Part shown: in pieces, positions 11,500 through 21,999 of the stretch
How the letters are laid out: each line of letters opens with the position of its first letter
Position numbering within the stretch: the stretch's first letter is position 1
Assembly: GCA_036346375.1 (NCBI GenBank)
Contig: CM070515.1
Coordinates: 15,708,423-15,772,422 of the forward strand
Origin: Guadua angustifolia
Taxonomy: Eukaryota > Streptophyta > Magnoliopsida > Poales > Poaceae
Length of the DNA: 64,000 nt
Direction of reading: 5' to 3'
The notes under the pieces: generated by a model
What the model saw: only the letters and a program-made list of their open reading frames with translations
Told to the model about the DNA's origin: nothing
Database searches by the model: none
Made by a program: the position numbers and the translations under genes

Positions 11500-11900
11500 C
11501 TACTATGGTGAATGCAAATGCTACTGCTTTCTAAAGCTAAACATCATGTTAAGTACACTTGCACTCATTGTGGTATAGATGGACACTTAGTAGATTTTTG
11601 CTTTAGGCTAGCCAAACAAAAAAAGAAAGAAAAGGCTAAGGCTAGGTCTAATTTCAGAAGGCACATTTCACTTCTCATTTTGTGCATAGGGTGATGCAAA
11701 CACCTTTTGTTGCAAGAAACACAGAAAGAGCAAATCTGATTTTGTGAACGAGCATCCTCATTTTGTGCCTAGGGTGATGCAAACATCTTTTGTTGCAAGA
11801 AACACGAGAAAGGGCAAATCTGATTTTGTGAACAAGAATACTGTGTTGTGCCTACTCGCCATGTGTCTCAAGATCGATTCCCAAATGTTTTATTTCTAAC
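11500..11900 (+). pseudogene. Gag C-terminal part with second CCHC zinc knuckle
   Basis: An open stretch at 11512-11694 encodes CTHCGIDGHLVDFC, a perfect CX2CX4HX4C knuckle, followed by a lysine-rich segment (KQKKKEKAKARS). The frame continues after a shift into two copies of a 27-residue repeat. Two separated knuckles in one Gag are known in some copia lineages. The region between the first Gag block and this one has stops, so it is probably a 3' piece of the same reading frame. Confidence 0.65.
11675..11837 (+). repeat. ~81 bp tandem duplication in gag
   Basis: The segment TTTTGTGCATAGGGTGATGC at about 11677 recurs as TTTTGTGCCTAGGGTGATGC at about 11760. Both continue with TTTTGTTGCAAGAAACAC and CAAATCTGATTTTGTGAAC. 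The unit length is a multiple of three, giving a duplicated peptide ending KSDFVN. Confidence 0.85.
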
Positions 11901-12299
11901 CCCAAAGACGAGGCCTCGACATCTTCTTGTGCTATGTAGGTTTTTCAGATGCGGGTTGGAGAACGTAGCTTAGTGGATCTTGGTCTTTTGCAAGATGGTA
12001 TCAAGACTTGAATGGTTCTCACCCTTGAGATGGTTTTCAAGAGGCATGTGCAATAATTCTTCATCTACTTTGTGAGCTATCTTGTATACTCATGTCTTTT
12101 TACATTTAAAAGATATTTAATTGTGACATGAGATGAGACTTCTTGTTCATATGCTCATATGTATCTCTTGGCATGTTCAATAATGTTATATTTTATATCA
12201 TGCCTTTCATGCTTTGAATTCACTTATCATGATTCATACTTATGCTTAATTGGACATACCATGTTAACTCAAGCACATATATATCACCATCTCCTCTCT

Positions 12300-13592
12300 G
12301 TTAATCTCATTGGTTATCCATTTGAGGGGGAGTTATTGGAGTTTTGGTGAAATTTCTTTTTCGGTTGCTTTTGGGAGGTTTGTTCTTTCAGCCTTTTGTT
12401 TTTAAATCAATCCCTTCAGGTGACATTTTTGAAGAAGTTTTTAAGATGGTTGTTTTGAGGGGGAGTTTTTGAAAACTTTGTAATATTGGTAACATACTTT
12501 TTATTTTGTGTGTTTCTTAAATGAAAAATAAAAAAAATAAAAAACAGTAAAAGTACTGAGCATTGTATTTCATACACATATGTCATTTGAAGCCATGTTT
12601 ATGCTACAAGGTCTTTGCAACTTTCTGTTTATACATATATGGTGTAGTTTATGGCATGACTTTTTAAATGGAATGACAACTTGAATTAAATCTTGACATG
12701 GTTGAACTTTCTTGGCTATCTTGATCCTGCTCGAAAAAGTGTTAAATCTGAAAGCTAAGTACTAAAGCAAAAAATGATTGTTGATAAATGCAAGAACAAG
12801 GTCATGTACTGTCGCACTTCTTCTTTACGAGACTGCTTATCATTGCACTTTGATATGAACTTGGAAGAGGTTGTGTATGACCAAAACCATGAAACCTTGC
12901 TTATGATTGCTTGGCATGGTTGAAAAGTAAGGTTTGATGGTGCATGTAATTCCTTGCAATTGTTATTGTTGCAATCAAAGTAATGAATCAGTTTTTCAAA
13001 GCACAAATAAAGTGCACACAAATTCAATGTTTTCGTGTTTTAAGATTGTTGAGAAAGGAGATCATGTCATGCAAAAAATCATTAATAGTACTTGATTTCT
13101 AGTTATGCTTACTCTACATTGTTTATGTGTAGATTTGAGGGTGCAAGTACTGTTGATAGTATGACTTGGTGATCAAGTTGTTCTATTTGTGCATGATTCA
13201 TAACGCTCAGTACATAAAAAAAAGGAAAACAACAACATAAAGGGGGAGAAGTTTCTCTTTTGTTCTCTTTTTGCTTTCTTGATGAATCCATTGTCAAAGG
13301 GGGAGAAGTTTGGAATCAAAGGGAGAATTTTTTTTTGGTTACACATTGCACATTCACACACACATTTCTTATTTTTGTTAGGGGGAGTTTCTCTTTGTCA
13401 TAGGGGAGATTTCTTTTTAGATAAGGGGAGATTTTGTTTCTTCTTTGTAGGGGGAGATTGTCTCTCTTTGTTTTTTGGTCACTTTGTTTGTCTTTTTGTT
13501 TTATAAACAAAATTTCTTACATCTGTTCTTGTGAGGTGAATGCCAATGTTCAGGTCCTAATGGTGTTGCCAATGTTTTCATCAAGGGGAGAT
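12300..13592 (+). other. Non-coding 3' region with a cluster of polypurine tracts
   Basis: No coding region is seen. G-rich purine runs of the form GGGGGAG or GGGGAG occur repeatedly: near 12327, 12460, 13241, 13299, 13381, 13404, 13424, 13451 and 13584. The last one abuts the 3' LTR and is the expected plus-strand primer. The others resemble it closely and are followed by T-rich stretches. This region replaces pol in the element. Confidence 0.7.
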
Positions 13593-15088
13593 TGTGAGAT
13601 CATGTGATGAAAAATTGGTTGAATGGTGAAATTGGCATTGTAAAGTGACTTTGGTTATAGCATGTGTGGTGCTTGTGCATGTGCTATGGTGATATGTTTA
13701 TTATGCCGGTGATAGCATGATGGTTTTGCTTGATGCAATGCACTCGTGTGAGTGGTTGCATGGATTAACCTTGAGTCAAGTCGTGGACTTGTGCTCGGAT
13801 CGTTGTTGTTTATTCGTGTGCGTGTGTTGCTCGAGGGCTTAACGTGGTCGATGACAGGATCGAACTAGGTTCATGGAGGAACCGAGGTTCGGACTAGGTT
13901 CGTGGAGGAATCGAGGTCCCGTGGTCGAGGATGTCATGCGACGCTCGCTAGAGAGAACGGTGCACACTAAGGTCGGGTTAGTCACGTGAGTGCGGGTGGG
14001 TCAGACGCTGCGTACATGTGTGATTTTTTCGTTGTATGCATATATTGACCATGTGTATTGGGCCGTGGATATGCATACATGTGTTAGGGTTTTGAGTTGT
14101 ATAAAAACCCCGGAAACCTAATCAATGAATGGATGGCTTTTGGGCGGCTGTTTTACGATCTACCGGTTCTTGGTTTTGCCAATGTTACGCTTACACGCCG
14201 CTTGAAGATTAGTCTCTTGTGACTTGACTTCCGGCATCCGCTATTCTCATGGCGTGAAGAGAAGATCAAGGGCGTGCAGTCAGAGTTCTGTTTTGCTTCT
14301 TCGAGATCAGTTCTTCAAATCCTTGCGGGTGATTTTTTTTGTGTGTGCTCGCGTCCGAAAAACTTCTCATTGAAGTCCACGTGCCTTGATGCTCTACGGA
14401 TGTGCGTGAATAGAAGGTTCGCACGAAGGCTTGTTTATCCGGCGATCGATGCAAAATTCCACGAACTGTAAGCTTGGCGATAAGCATGAATACGCGGTTA
14501 CAGATTCCGCACTACAGTAATCTCATTTGCTACAAGTGTTCTTTTCGATTGATACAAGAGTCAAATCTCCATGATTTTCGCTTATTATTCCGTTCTTTGC
14601 TTTGCATGCCTGTTTTGATTTTAGATTGAATCATTGTCCTTTTTATTCAACAAGTTTAATTTTGATTTGATCCATCTAAAACCTTCTTAGGGCATTAATT
14701 TAGTGTTACTCAAAGTTTTGTTGGTTAATCTTTTGTAGATTGTGATTAATCACGAAATTAGGGTTTGCTTGATTTTCGTCATATTCTATCACAGCAAGCT
14801 TGCAGGATTTATAATTTTTGATCTGTAGATCCGATCGACCTAATTATTGTTGCGTTAGTTTGGGATTTGAATCTAGTTTATACAGTTAAAATTTTACATC
14901 AATCCGACGGTTGGATCTTCGGGAATTACGGTTTTAGTGAACATCTGTTAATCTGTTTTTGCTGAAACCGAGAGCAATATTTCATAATTAGTTTAGGGGG
15001 TTTTGTGAATCAAAAAAAATTTTATTTTAGCTTCCGCGCAATCATTCACCCCCCTCTGATTGCTACATTAGTATATTTCGATCCTACA
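13593..15088 (+). repeat. 3' LTR of the gag-only element
   Basis: It starts TGTGAG directly after CAAGGGGAGAT and ends GATCCTACA before a T run. Its AT-rich second half is nearly identical to 9100-9611, implying a recent insertion. The first half shows clusters of small indels relative to the left copy. Confidence 0.93.
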
Positions 15089-15280
15089 TTTTTTATTTAT
15101 TAAAAACAGTACATGTTGAATTATTAATTGGTACCGAACTTACTCGAGCCGAGGTCGAGACTACTTGAGCTTGGACCGAGCGGAGCATGAGTCCAAATCC
15201 ATGCTCGAAACCTAACTCAAATTCGTTTGAGCTTGCAGAGGCTAGGCTCACGCTTGACTTATTTACAACCAAAGGTACAC

Positions 15281-16555
15281 CCTTTTACACTGCAAGAGGC
15301 CAAGGCTCTGGGCAGCCTACCTAGCTAGGTTCAAGAAAACAATTTTCTTTTGTGGAAATAAACAGCCGTGGTAGAAATATTTGCAGTGGAATTGCTTGTG
15401 ATACGGGCTAGTTAGGCAACAGCAACATGGAATTCAGCATCTCACTCATGGTGTGCATTTGCTTAGCCCAGAGGGTTCTGAAGCTCACTTATTATTCTGG
15501 CTAAAGGTTTGAAATCTAATGTGGACGACCTAACAAGTTCGGATAACAGTGTATTCTTTTGGTCAAGAGAGCACCAGCTCTGGACTCTTATGAACCTTAA
15601 AAGAAAGAAAGAAAAGAAAGGAGTTGCTCTCAAGGAAGCTAAGATACCGTGTATCAAGGGACCCCTAGTGAACCATAAGGGGGCCCGTACCAATACCATA
15701 CGACACGGCTAAGAAATTTTATTCGCTGACACTTTCAGCATGCCGTCTTCCTTACTGCAGGACGTGGGAGCTGAGCTTTCAGCAAATTTTGAACCACAAT
15801 TAGATTCAACTAGAACATATGCGCTGGGCGATACGCGCAGCGCTTTTTTCGAAGTGAAAAATTTCGCTTTTTTTCCGCTGGCATTTGCTAAAGAAATCGC
15901 AAGGAAACACGCCAAGGCGTTAAAACAAGAACGCGCTCGATTTCAGGGCATAATACGGCGAGAAATATCTACTTCAGCTAATTATTTGAAAATCGAGGCC
16001 GAAAGTGGAAAACCGCAAGGGGAAAAAGTCTAGAGGAAAAGAGCGAAAATTATTAGAGACGATAACATTTTTTTTATGGAGTCTAACACTCTATGCGTTC
16101 ACCGAGTAATAATAGACGCTCTAAAAAATATCATAGATCGAGATGGGGAAAAAGTCTAGAGATAGAGCTGCACACATATTCCTGGTGACGAAAATATTTT
16201 TTCCGAGAAAACGAAGAAAGGACCTAGACGAAAGAGTAAGGACTCAATGTTACGCTTTTGGACCGTCCCGCTATCCCGAAAAATTAGAAAAGGGTTTGTT
16301 CGCGATTTGAATTTAACGGAGGTTCTTTCCGTAAAATGGCGCCGAGGACCCGAACGCGATTTTAGAGCTAAAAATCTTCCTCTCAAAAATCGCGAAGGAC
16401 CTATCCGTAATTTCAAAATGACCAAACGCGAAAAAACTTTTGAGTCGAGCCGCCGTCGAGCCGAACCGTGCCGCTGCTCGGCTCAAAGGCCTGAGAGGCC
16501 GAACTTTGCAAACAATAATAAAGGTATGATTCTATAGTAGGTGACAACTGGCTAT
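15281..16555. other. Unresolved sequence with one unidentified open frame
   Basis: An open frame at 15740-16033 (97 residues, beginning MPSSLLQDVGAEL and containing KEIARKHAKALKQERAR) has no recognisable domain and is antisense to another open stretch. I do not call it a gene. The right part (16170-16480) is the candidate inverted partner of 7430-7690. Confidence 0.3.
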
Positions 16556-16565
16556 TTATATCAAG

Positions 16566-16923
16566 GAATATCTCAGGCAATCACTCGGGTGAAACCGTGA
16601 ATTGCAACTAAAGTTTCAAAAATTCTGAAAAAAATCATGGATGTACATCATTTACATATAAAATTTCATGATCAAATTCATCTTATACTAGCAGTTACAA
16701 AAAGACAAATTTCGCATAAACAGTGATTTTTTACTGTTCATCACTATTCATTTTGCTGCTTGTTTTTTTGTAACCGCTAGTATAGGATGAATTTGATCAT
16801 GAAATTTTATATGTAGGTGGGGTAAGTTGAGATGTACATCCATGATTTTTTCAGAATTTTTGAAACTTTTTTAGTTCAGTCACGATGGTTTCACGGAGGG
16901 GGGGTTGCACCGGATATGTTGCC
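16566..16923. mobile_element. Mutator-type miniature hairpin element
   Basis: An exact 10-base duplication, TTATATCAAG, flanks the element at 16556-16565 and 16924-16933, in the Mutator range. Most of its 358 bases are a long imperfect inverted repeat. AAAGTTTCAAAAATTCTG near 16610 pairs with CAGAATTTTTGAAACTTTT near 16852, and ATTTCATGATCAAATTCATC pairs with GATGAATTTGATCATGAAAT. The outer ends share a G(G/A)GTGAAACC-like motif. It has no coding capacity. Confidence 0.8.
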
Positions 16924-16933
16924 TTATATCAAG

Positions 16934-17212
16934 CCTATGACCGTGACTGCTTTTGGGAAGTTTCATGCAATTCCCCCCTGAGAAGAGTTCCGCTTTTGTG
17001 GGTCCGCGATTGCCCGCGTCCGTGACGCACAGATCTCACGTAATTCTCTTCGCAGGCATTTTGATTCATAGCGCTAGTTAGGGAGGTCATACTTTTCCAA
17101 AGGATACGACTGCTTAATTTCTCGATGTCGTGTGAGCACGAGCAACTTTTGCCAGTGGCACGTTTTGATACCATGCATAACTCTTGCATTGCTATAAATG
17201 AAAATATGGTGC
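16934..17212. other. Short intergenic stretch, nothing recognised
   Basis: There is no supported feature. Overlapping open frames on the minus strand continue from the neighbouring AT-rich element and lack domains. Confidence 0.3.
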
Positions 17213-17220
17213 CTATCAAG

Positions 17221-17592
17221 CAGGGTTCACCAATCCGAAATTCGAAATTCACCTCGAAATTCGCAATACGGTTTTCGTGAAAACCGCGCGAAAAACCGCT
17301 CAAATACTGTAAAGAACAAAAAGGTTTAAAAATAAAAAAAAATGAAATTTTTTTGAAAAAAATCGAAAACCGCGGTTTTTCACGAAAAACCGACTCGGCC
17401 ATTTAAATGTTCTTCAAAAACGGTTTTGAGCGGTTTTTCAACGGTTTTCGAACACATAAATTTTTCAAAAATTTTAATTTTTTAAAATTTTTTAAATTAG
17501 ACCGGCTTACAAGCGGTTTTAGATCTCGAACCGGAGTAGTAAGGTCAAAAACCGCGGTTTTCAAGCAGTTTTCACCGGTTTTAGTAACCATG
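17221..17592. mobile_element. hAT-type miniature element rich in AAAACCG motifs
   Basis: An exact 8-base duplication, CTATCAAG, lies at 17213-17220 and 17593-17600. The termini are CAGGGTTCACCAATCC on the left and, on the reverse strand of the right end, CATGGTTACTAAAACC, a hAT-like CA-GGTT start. The 372-base interior is packed with CGGTTTT and AAAACCG in both orientations, including GAAAACCGCGGTTTTTC. It has no coding capacity. Such subterminal repeats could be transposase-binding sites. Confidence 0.8.
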
Positions 17593-17600
17593 CTATCAAG

Positions 17601-18031
17601 CTAGTTCGTTGGACCTTAAATACAGTATTAGCATGGAAATTAATTGGTAATGATATCAGGCATATATGTTACGTGCCTTTCACATCGGACATGTTGGCAC
17701 CCCACGCCGCATACATCTCCTTTCTGCTCCATCCGGTTCTTCCTCTTGCGCATCTTCTTCTCCATTACCCCTAATGTCTCCCCAGCTATACCCCAACTCC
17801 GCACTTCTCTCTCCCGATCTCCTCTAGTGGCTCGCCGACTAGAGTCCTACCCCTCTCCTAAAGGATCTCCCCTTTTCACTCTCTTAGCATGGCTATAGTG
17901 AATTCCGACCAAGCCGCTATATGAGTGGTCCACTCGTGCTCGAGGGAGGAATTCGGCTATGGCCTAAGCTCATCAGAAGTCTACACTTTTCTAGAATTGA
18001 CTGGAGCTCATTGGATTTGTTGTCGATCACG
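17601..18031. other. Unresolved sequence between the hAT element and the copia fragment
   Basis: An 84-residue open frame (17644-17898) is C/T-rich (leader-like) and shows no domain. No promoter or gene is supported. The boundary with the copia fragment is set where similarity to 44070 begins (GGTCATTCTTGC). Confidence 0.35.
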
Positions 18032-18600
18032 AGGTCATTCTTGCACTTCTAAGGGAATGGGGCTCATACCTATTTGAGAGGATCACATCGGTAGTAACCT
18101 ATCCTAGAAGAGCGGAGATCCCGTGAACTAGGCTCTAGGAAAACAAATCTGTGGTCTAAAGAGCACGCCTAAGGGTCCCATTAGTGCAAAGGTTTTCTCA
18201 GATGGTAGGTTGAGCTATAAGCTCTTAATGAGTTCAAAGGTCGGTGGCAATAGGAGTTGTCCTACAGACTCTTTGGAGAACTCACCTATATGAGTATAAA
18301 CGTGAGGTCGCTGACACGGAAGTTTGAGTACACTTCGAGGAAGATACTCATGAATCAAGATATTAGGACATGACCGGAAAGTCCTAACCCGAGAGCTAAA
18401 ATAAAAGCTGCCTAGTACAGAGTGTTGCTTGTGTGAAGTCTTTCACACCAAGGCAAAGGATCAAGGCTCTAGTCCTCCTTTGTCTGTGTAGGGACTAAAT
18501 GCTTGTAACTAGACAATGAGTTCAAACCCGAAAGGTACTTATTGTCAAACATCTGTATATCAAACAAGGTCAATTCTCCAACTTCAAATTTGGTGGGGAT
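18032..18600 (+). mobile_element. 3' end of an upstream copia copy (copy B), 5' truncated
   Basis: From GGTCATTCTTGCA at 18033 the sequence follows the end of the copia copy at 44074-44307 and 49742-50071: the last codons of RNase H, then the 3' untranslated region through ACTTCAAATTTGGTGGGGAT. It is the only copy of this family here that keeps the untranslated region uninterrupted, which makes it the reference for locating the insertion in copy A. It abuts an LTR start at 18601. Confidence 0.88.
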
Positions 18601-19007
18601 TGTTGTGATTTTGGTGATTATTTAAATTTGGAGTTAGCTTTTGGGCTGGCCTGTTGCTGCTTTGGGTTTTTGCCGTCCAGCCCATAAGGGTTGATGGAAA
18701 AGGAGGCTGAGGCTAAGCATTAGGATGGCTGGTCTTTTCTGTATTGCTGCGACGGTTTCGATGCTTTTGGCATTGGGCAAGGCAGCAGGTACGGAGATGG
18801 CTGGTGCCCTAAGAGACTTGGTCCAGATCTCCCAGCCAGAGGAATGGGACCGCAAGTTTCGCGGCGGTGAGGGCAATTGTTGAGCTGCAGGACGAGCAGC
18901 AAATCCATGCGACGGGTGCTCTTCTTCCTCTATTTCAATGGGTTGTGCTTCCTCTCCAGTGGAGCAAGAAATAATCATCTTTTCACTTGCTCTTCATCTT
19001 TGATTTT
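18601..19007 (+). repeat. Shared copia LTR, segment 1
   Basis: The LTR begins TGTTGTGATTTTGG directly after the purine tract GGTGGGGAT, as does the truncated LTR at 50072. It is interrupted at 19007 by the gypsy element and resumes after its 5-base duplication at 35724. Its far end, ACAACA at 40187-40192, is the inverse of the starting TGTTGT. Confidence 0.85.
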
Positions 19008-19989
19008 TGACGAATACTTGTACCCGGGGTACCCCACCGCCAAGACTTCGTCCTCATGAAGAGGCGTTATCATCCGAAACGATCAGAAGCTCAGGTGGGC
19101 CGATTCTGGCCCACCCTGCAGAGACAGAGACTCCTGTGGGCTGAAAAGAACTATGGGCCCTCGCCGGTTGCAAGATCGACTTAGTCGGAGCAATTCAAGG
19201 TTCACCAGACCTGTGTCGGACGCTCACGGCCTCCGACCGAGTCACGGACGCCTCCGACCAGTCCCCACGCAAAGTCCTCGATTTAACCTCAAATTGGGGC
19301 TTCCACCGCAATGCCATCCGCCACAAGGAGAACACCGCCTCACGAACACAACGCCGACAGAGCAGTGGGTCCGCCCCGAGGCAACCCCAGAGGACGCCAG
19401 GTCGCATTGTCCTTCACGCCATCCACGCATCAGAGAACACGCACCTCCCGAGGCAAGCCCCAGACCGGCCGCCGGACGCCAAGATCGGTCATGCGACAGA
19501 GGGTTTAAGACGCTGCTTCGGAGGAACGGACGCCTGCACCGACTGCGGTGTCTACTTACCCGGTATGGCGAAGACAAATGACGGACGGATGATGTAACCT
19601 TGAATGACTTCAAGGCCAAGACTTGACACTCAAAGATAGAGCCGCCTGCCTAGCCGCTAGGCACCCTTTCTCGTTTTTTGCATATCCTCCGAACTCCCGT
19701 GTAACCCGCCTTCCCTGTGCCTATAAAAGGAGAAGCGGGACCCCAAGGGAGGGGGTTTTTTCGACAACACATCCGAGCCATCACAGTAGAAAGAGAATTC
19801 TGAATCGCCCGAAGAAATGTAAATGCAAATCTTCCGCGCTTCCATCAATACATTACCACCTCACTAATCGGACGAGGGACGTTTCACCAACCAAGATACA
19901 CCTTGGGCCCTCGTAGTCTAACTATTCAAGGAAGCGGAGCGTCGGCCCTCGACTTACAAATTTACTTGCCGGTTTACAAAACGCCGACA
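19008..19989 (+). repeat. 5' LTR of the gypsy element
   Basis: It begins TGACGAATACTTGTACCC, has a TATA box at 19721 and ends CGCCGACA just before the primer site. Stretches of 50 or more bases are identical to the 3' LTR, separated by short, clustered differences that are mainly indels. Confidence 0.95.
19721..19730 (+). promoter_or_regulatory. Gypsy LTR TATA box
   Basis: CTATAAAAGG in the 5' LTR is conserved as CTATAAAAGG at 35450-35459 in the 3' LTR. It is the probable promoter for genomic RNA. Confidence 0.75.
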
Positions 19990-19990
19990 G

Positions 19991-20010
19991 TTGGCACGCC
20001 AGGTAGGGGC
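19991..20010 (+). promoter_or_regulatory. Gypsy primer-binding site
   Basis: TTGGCACGCCAGGTAGGGGC begins one base after the LTR. A near-identical site, TTGGCGCGCCAGGTAGGGGC, follows the LTR of the separate minus-strand element at 51150, which supports it as a functional primer site. I do not assign the tRNA. Confidence 0.8.
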
Positions 20011-20479
20011 CTCACGCGTTGTCATCTCCGGATCCCCGCCGTCTTCCTTGATGGCCTCCTCCACCTGCAACGCCACGACATTAAGGGGCTGGATTCGCTT
20101 CGGCTCTCTCGACTTTGTCGCCACGCCGCGGAGAGCTCAAGGCTGCCCCCGCCGGTCTTCAGACCGGCTCGCCGAGCCTCGCTTACTGGCCAAGATGGCA
20201 GAATTCGGCCGAGGCCATCGTGGGCCTTTGAGCCGCTAACCCAGACGCCATTCTCGACGGTATACTACATGAATCTCAAGGTGATGTGGGTTCTACCCTC
20301 TGCTTCACTCACGCTGGTGGCGATGGTCGCCACGCTGCGTCGGCCTCCATTCACGAACATCGAAGACTTCTCCAGAAATTCCGTATTCTGGCCTTCTGAT
20401 GGAGCGGGCCTCCCAATGAAATGTGCTCCCGTGAGTGTATTATGGCAGACGGCGACCCTCCACCAAATAGGTCCAAGCA

Positions 20480-21660
20480 ACGACTTTCTCCTACATGCAT
20501 GATCACAGGGGGGGACCGCCAAGACCAAGATGTTGAGAACTCTTACTCACCCTATTGGCCCTCGCAACAACCCGGGGACCAAAGGTCAGAGGGTGAGTCG
20601 GTGCAGCCAGTCGCCTAGGGGACACCCACCCTCCGCGAAGTGGTCAAGGCGGCGCTGGCGAGCCCGGCCAGTGCATCAATCGGTTGATGGAAGGGCCGGA
20701 GGCGCTTTCAGATTTCCCCTTCCACTTCAAAACATCAGTCATGCGGCTAGCTTTGTTCGCGACATCCCCGAACAGATCGAGCCAGGCCAAGGCGGCTTAC
20801 GAACCTCCGGCTGGTGGAGCATGCCGTCAGGCAGATATGCTGCCCCAGTTCGCCACCGAGCGCCCTCTCAGTGGGATAAAGCCGGTTCACTGTAATCTTG
20901 CCAAGACAATAAGAAGAAATGATCGCCCCGAGCCTCGTACACTCGGCCGCCAGCCGCCAAAGGCACGACTACCGCGACACCCTTGATGCAAGAAAGAGGC
21001 CGACGGATGCAGCGGCCGTGGCCGAAGTCGCCGACAGCCGTCGGCATGACGCGATCAGAGTCTTCACCGACGGCTCGGGGTCATGCGTTCACGCGAGGAT
21101 CCGCAACGCCAACTTCCGCCCGGTTCCGGGCGCCCGTCAACATCGCTAAATACACGGGGGCCACGAACCCCGGTGTCTGGCTTGAGGACTACCGGCTCGC
21201 CTGCCGGGCCGGCGGGGCTGTGGATGACCTATTCATCATCCAATATCTTCCGACGCACTGGCGGATTCGGCCGAGCTCGCTCGAGTACCGCCACCGACTC
21301 CATCACAAATTGACAGACCGAGAAACATCTGTGGCAACTTCCGTGGCACATACAAACGCCTGAAACTCCCCGATCTCAAGAGTTGCAAGCAGCACCGGGA
21401 GACGCCCGGATTATATCCGCGCTTTCCCAAGAATGCAACGAAGCCCCGATATCAGCGTGACGCCGACGAAGTCGGAGCGTTTCATCTACGGCACCACGTG
21501 CAAGGCTTTGGTGCACAAGTTGGGCTGCATCAAGCCCAAGACCACCAAAGAGCCGCTGACGCCGCCACCAACCACACCGGCGCAGGAGGCGGTGGGGCCA
21601 TCTTCGACAAAGGAAGGCTAAGCAAGATCCGGCGCCGGTGTTAACGATATATCAAAGCTC
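20480..21660 (+). pseudogene. Gypsy Gag, frameshifted
   Basis: The retrotransposon Gag core is clear at 21139-21250 (NIAKYTGATNPGVWLEDYRL, DDLFIIQYLP). It continues in other frames through SCKQHRGETP-like and FIYGTTCKALVHKLG segments to AIFDKGRLSK near 21600. The protein would form the particle shell and bind the element RNA. The N-terminal limit is unclear because the leader and the first codons are scrambled by frame changes. No complete reading frame exists as sequenced. Confidence 0.75.
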
Positions 21661-21999
21661 CCGACAAACGGAGGCGGAAGGGGAAGCAGTCCGCTGAAGA
21701 CCCCGGTCGCCGCCGCGGATCGCTTCGCTGGGCGCCCGCCCCGCAAGCCCGACCACTTCGAAGTTGATGGAGGCCCGTGTCGCACCACGCGCACCTCGCT
21801 GCAAGCACAAGTACAAGGATTGTGAGATCAAGCGCTTTTTCCGGAAACCCCACGCGAATAAAGGAAAGAGCGTGATCCGCACCGCATGCCGGGCCAAAGA
21901 GGCGGACGCCAAGTTCTCGAACCACGCACGCGCCTCATGATCTTCGGCGGGCCGAGCTACACCGACAAGCTGCCACTTAAGCTCGTGATTTCGCGAGGT

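Larger units (their letters stand above)
8122..15088 (+). mobile_element. Complete gag-only copia-type LTR retrotransposon
   Basis: Two direct repeats of about 1.49 kb (8122-9611, 13593-15088) start TGTGAG and end CCTACA. A primer-binding site matching initiator methionine tRNA follows the left one and a purine tract precedes the right one. A TTTTT duplication (8117-8121, 15089-15093) is compatible with insertion but low in complexity. The 3,981-base interior encodes a Gag-like protein with two CCHC zinc knuckles. No protease, integrase, reverse transcriptase or RNase H is recognisable. This fits the class of large non-autonomous elements that keep gag only. It would need enzymes from a relative. 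It sits inside a hAT-type miniature element. Confidence 0.85.
7941..15272. mobile_element. hAT-type miniature element, split by a copia-type insertion
   Basis: An exact 8-base duplication, AGGTACAC, lies at 7933-7940 and 15273-15280, the size expected for hAT elements. The left end begins CTAGAGCCATAAAAAACCC. The right end, read on the reverse strand, begins TTGGTTGTAAATAAGTCAAG, an imperfect terminal inverted repeat. Both arms carry the GAGCC/GGCTC and CTCGAGCC motifs common in grass hAT miniature elements. Without the 6,967-base retroelement and its 5-base duplication the unit is about 360 bases, so it is non-autonomous. Confidence 0.7.

Noticed and set aside
16556..17600. Shared ATCAAG in the target duplications of two neighbouring miniature elements
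   Set aside because: Six bases shared by two AT-rich targets is weak; the elements differ in type and duplication length, so coincidence is likely.
16934..17604. Lysine/phenylalanine-rich open frames around the AAAACCG element
   Set aside because: They cross the ends of a miniature transposon and exist on both strands; they are compositional.
19153..21149. Many overlapping open frames in the gypsy LTR and leader
   Set aside because: The GC-rich sequence gives few stop codons; only frames with Gag motifs were kept.
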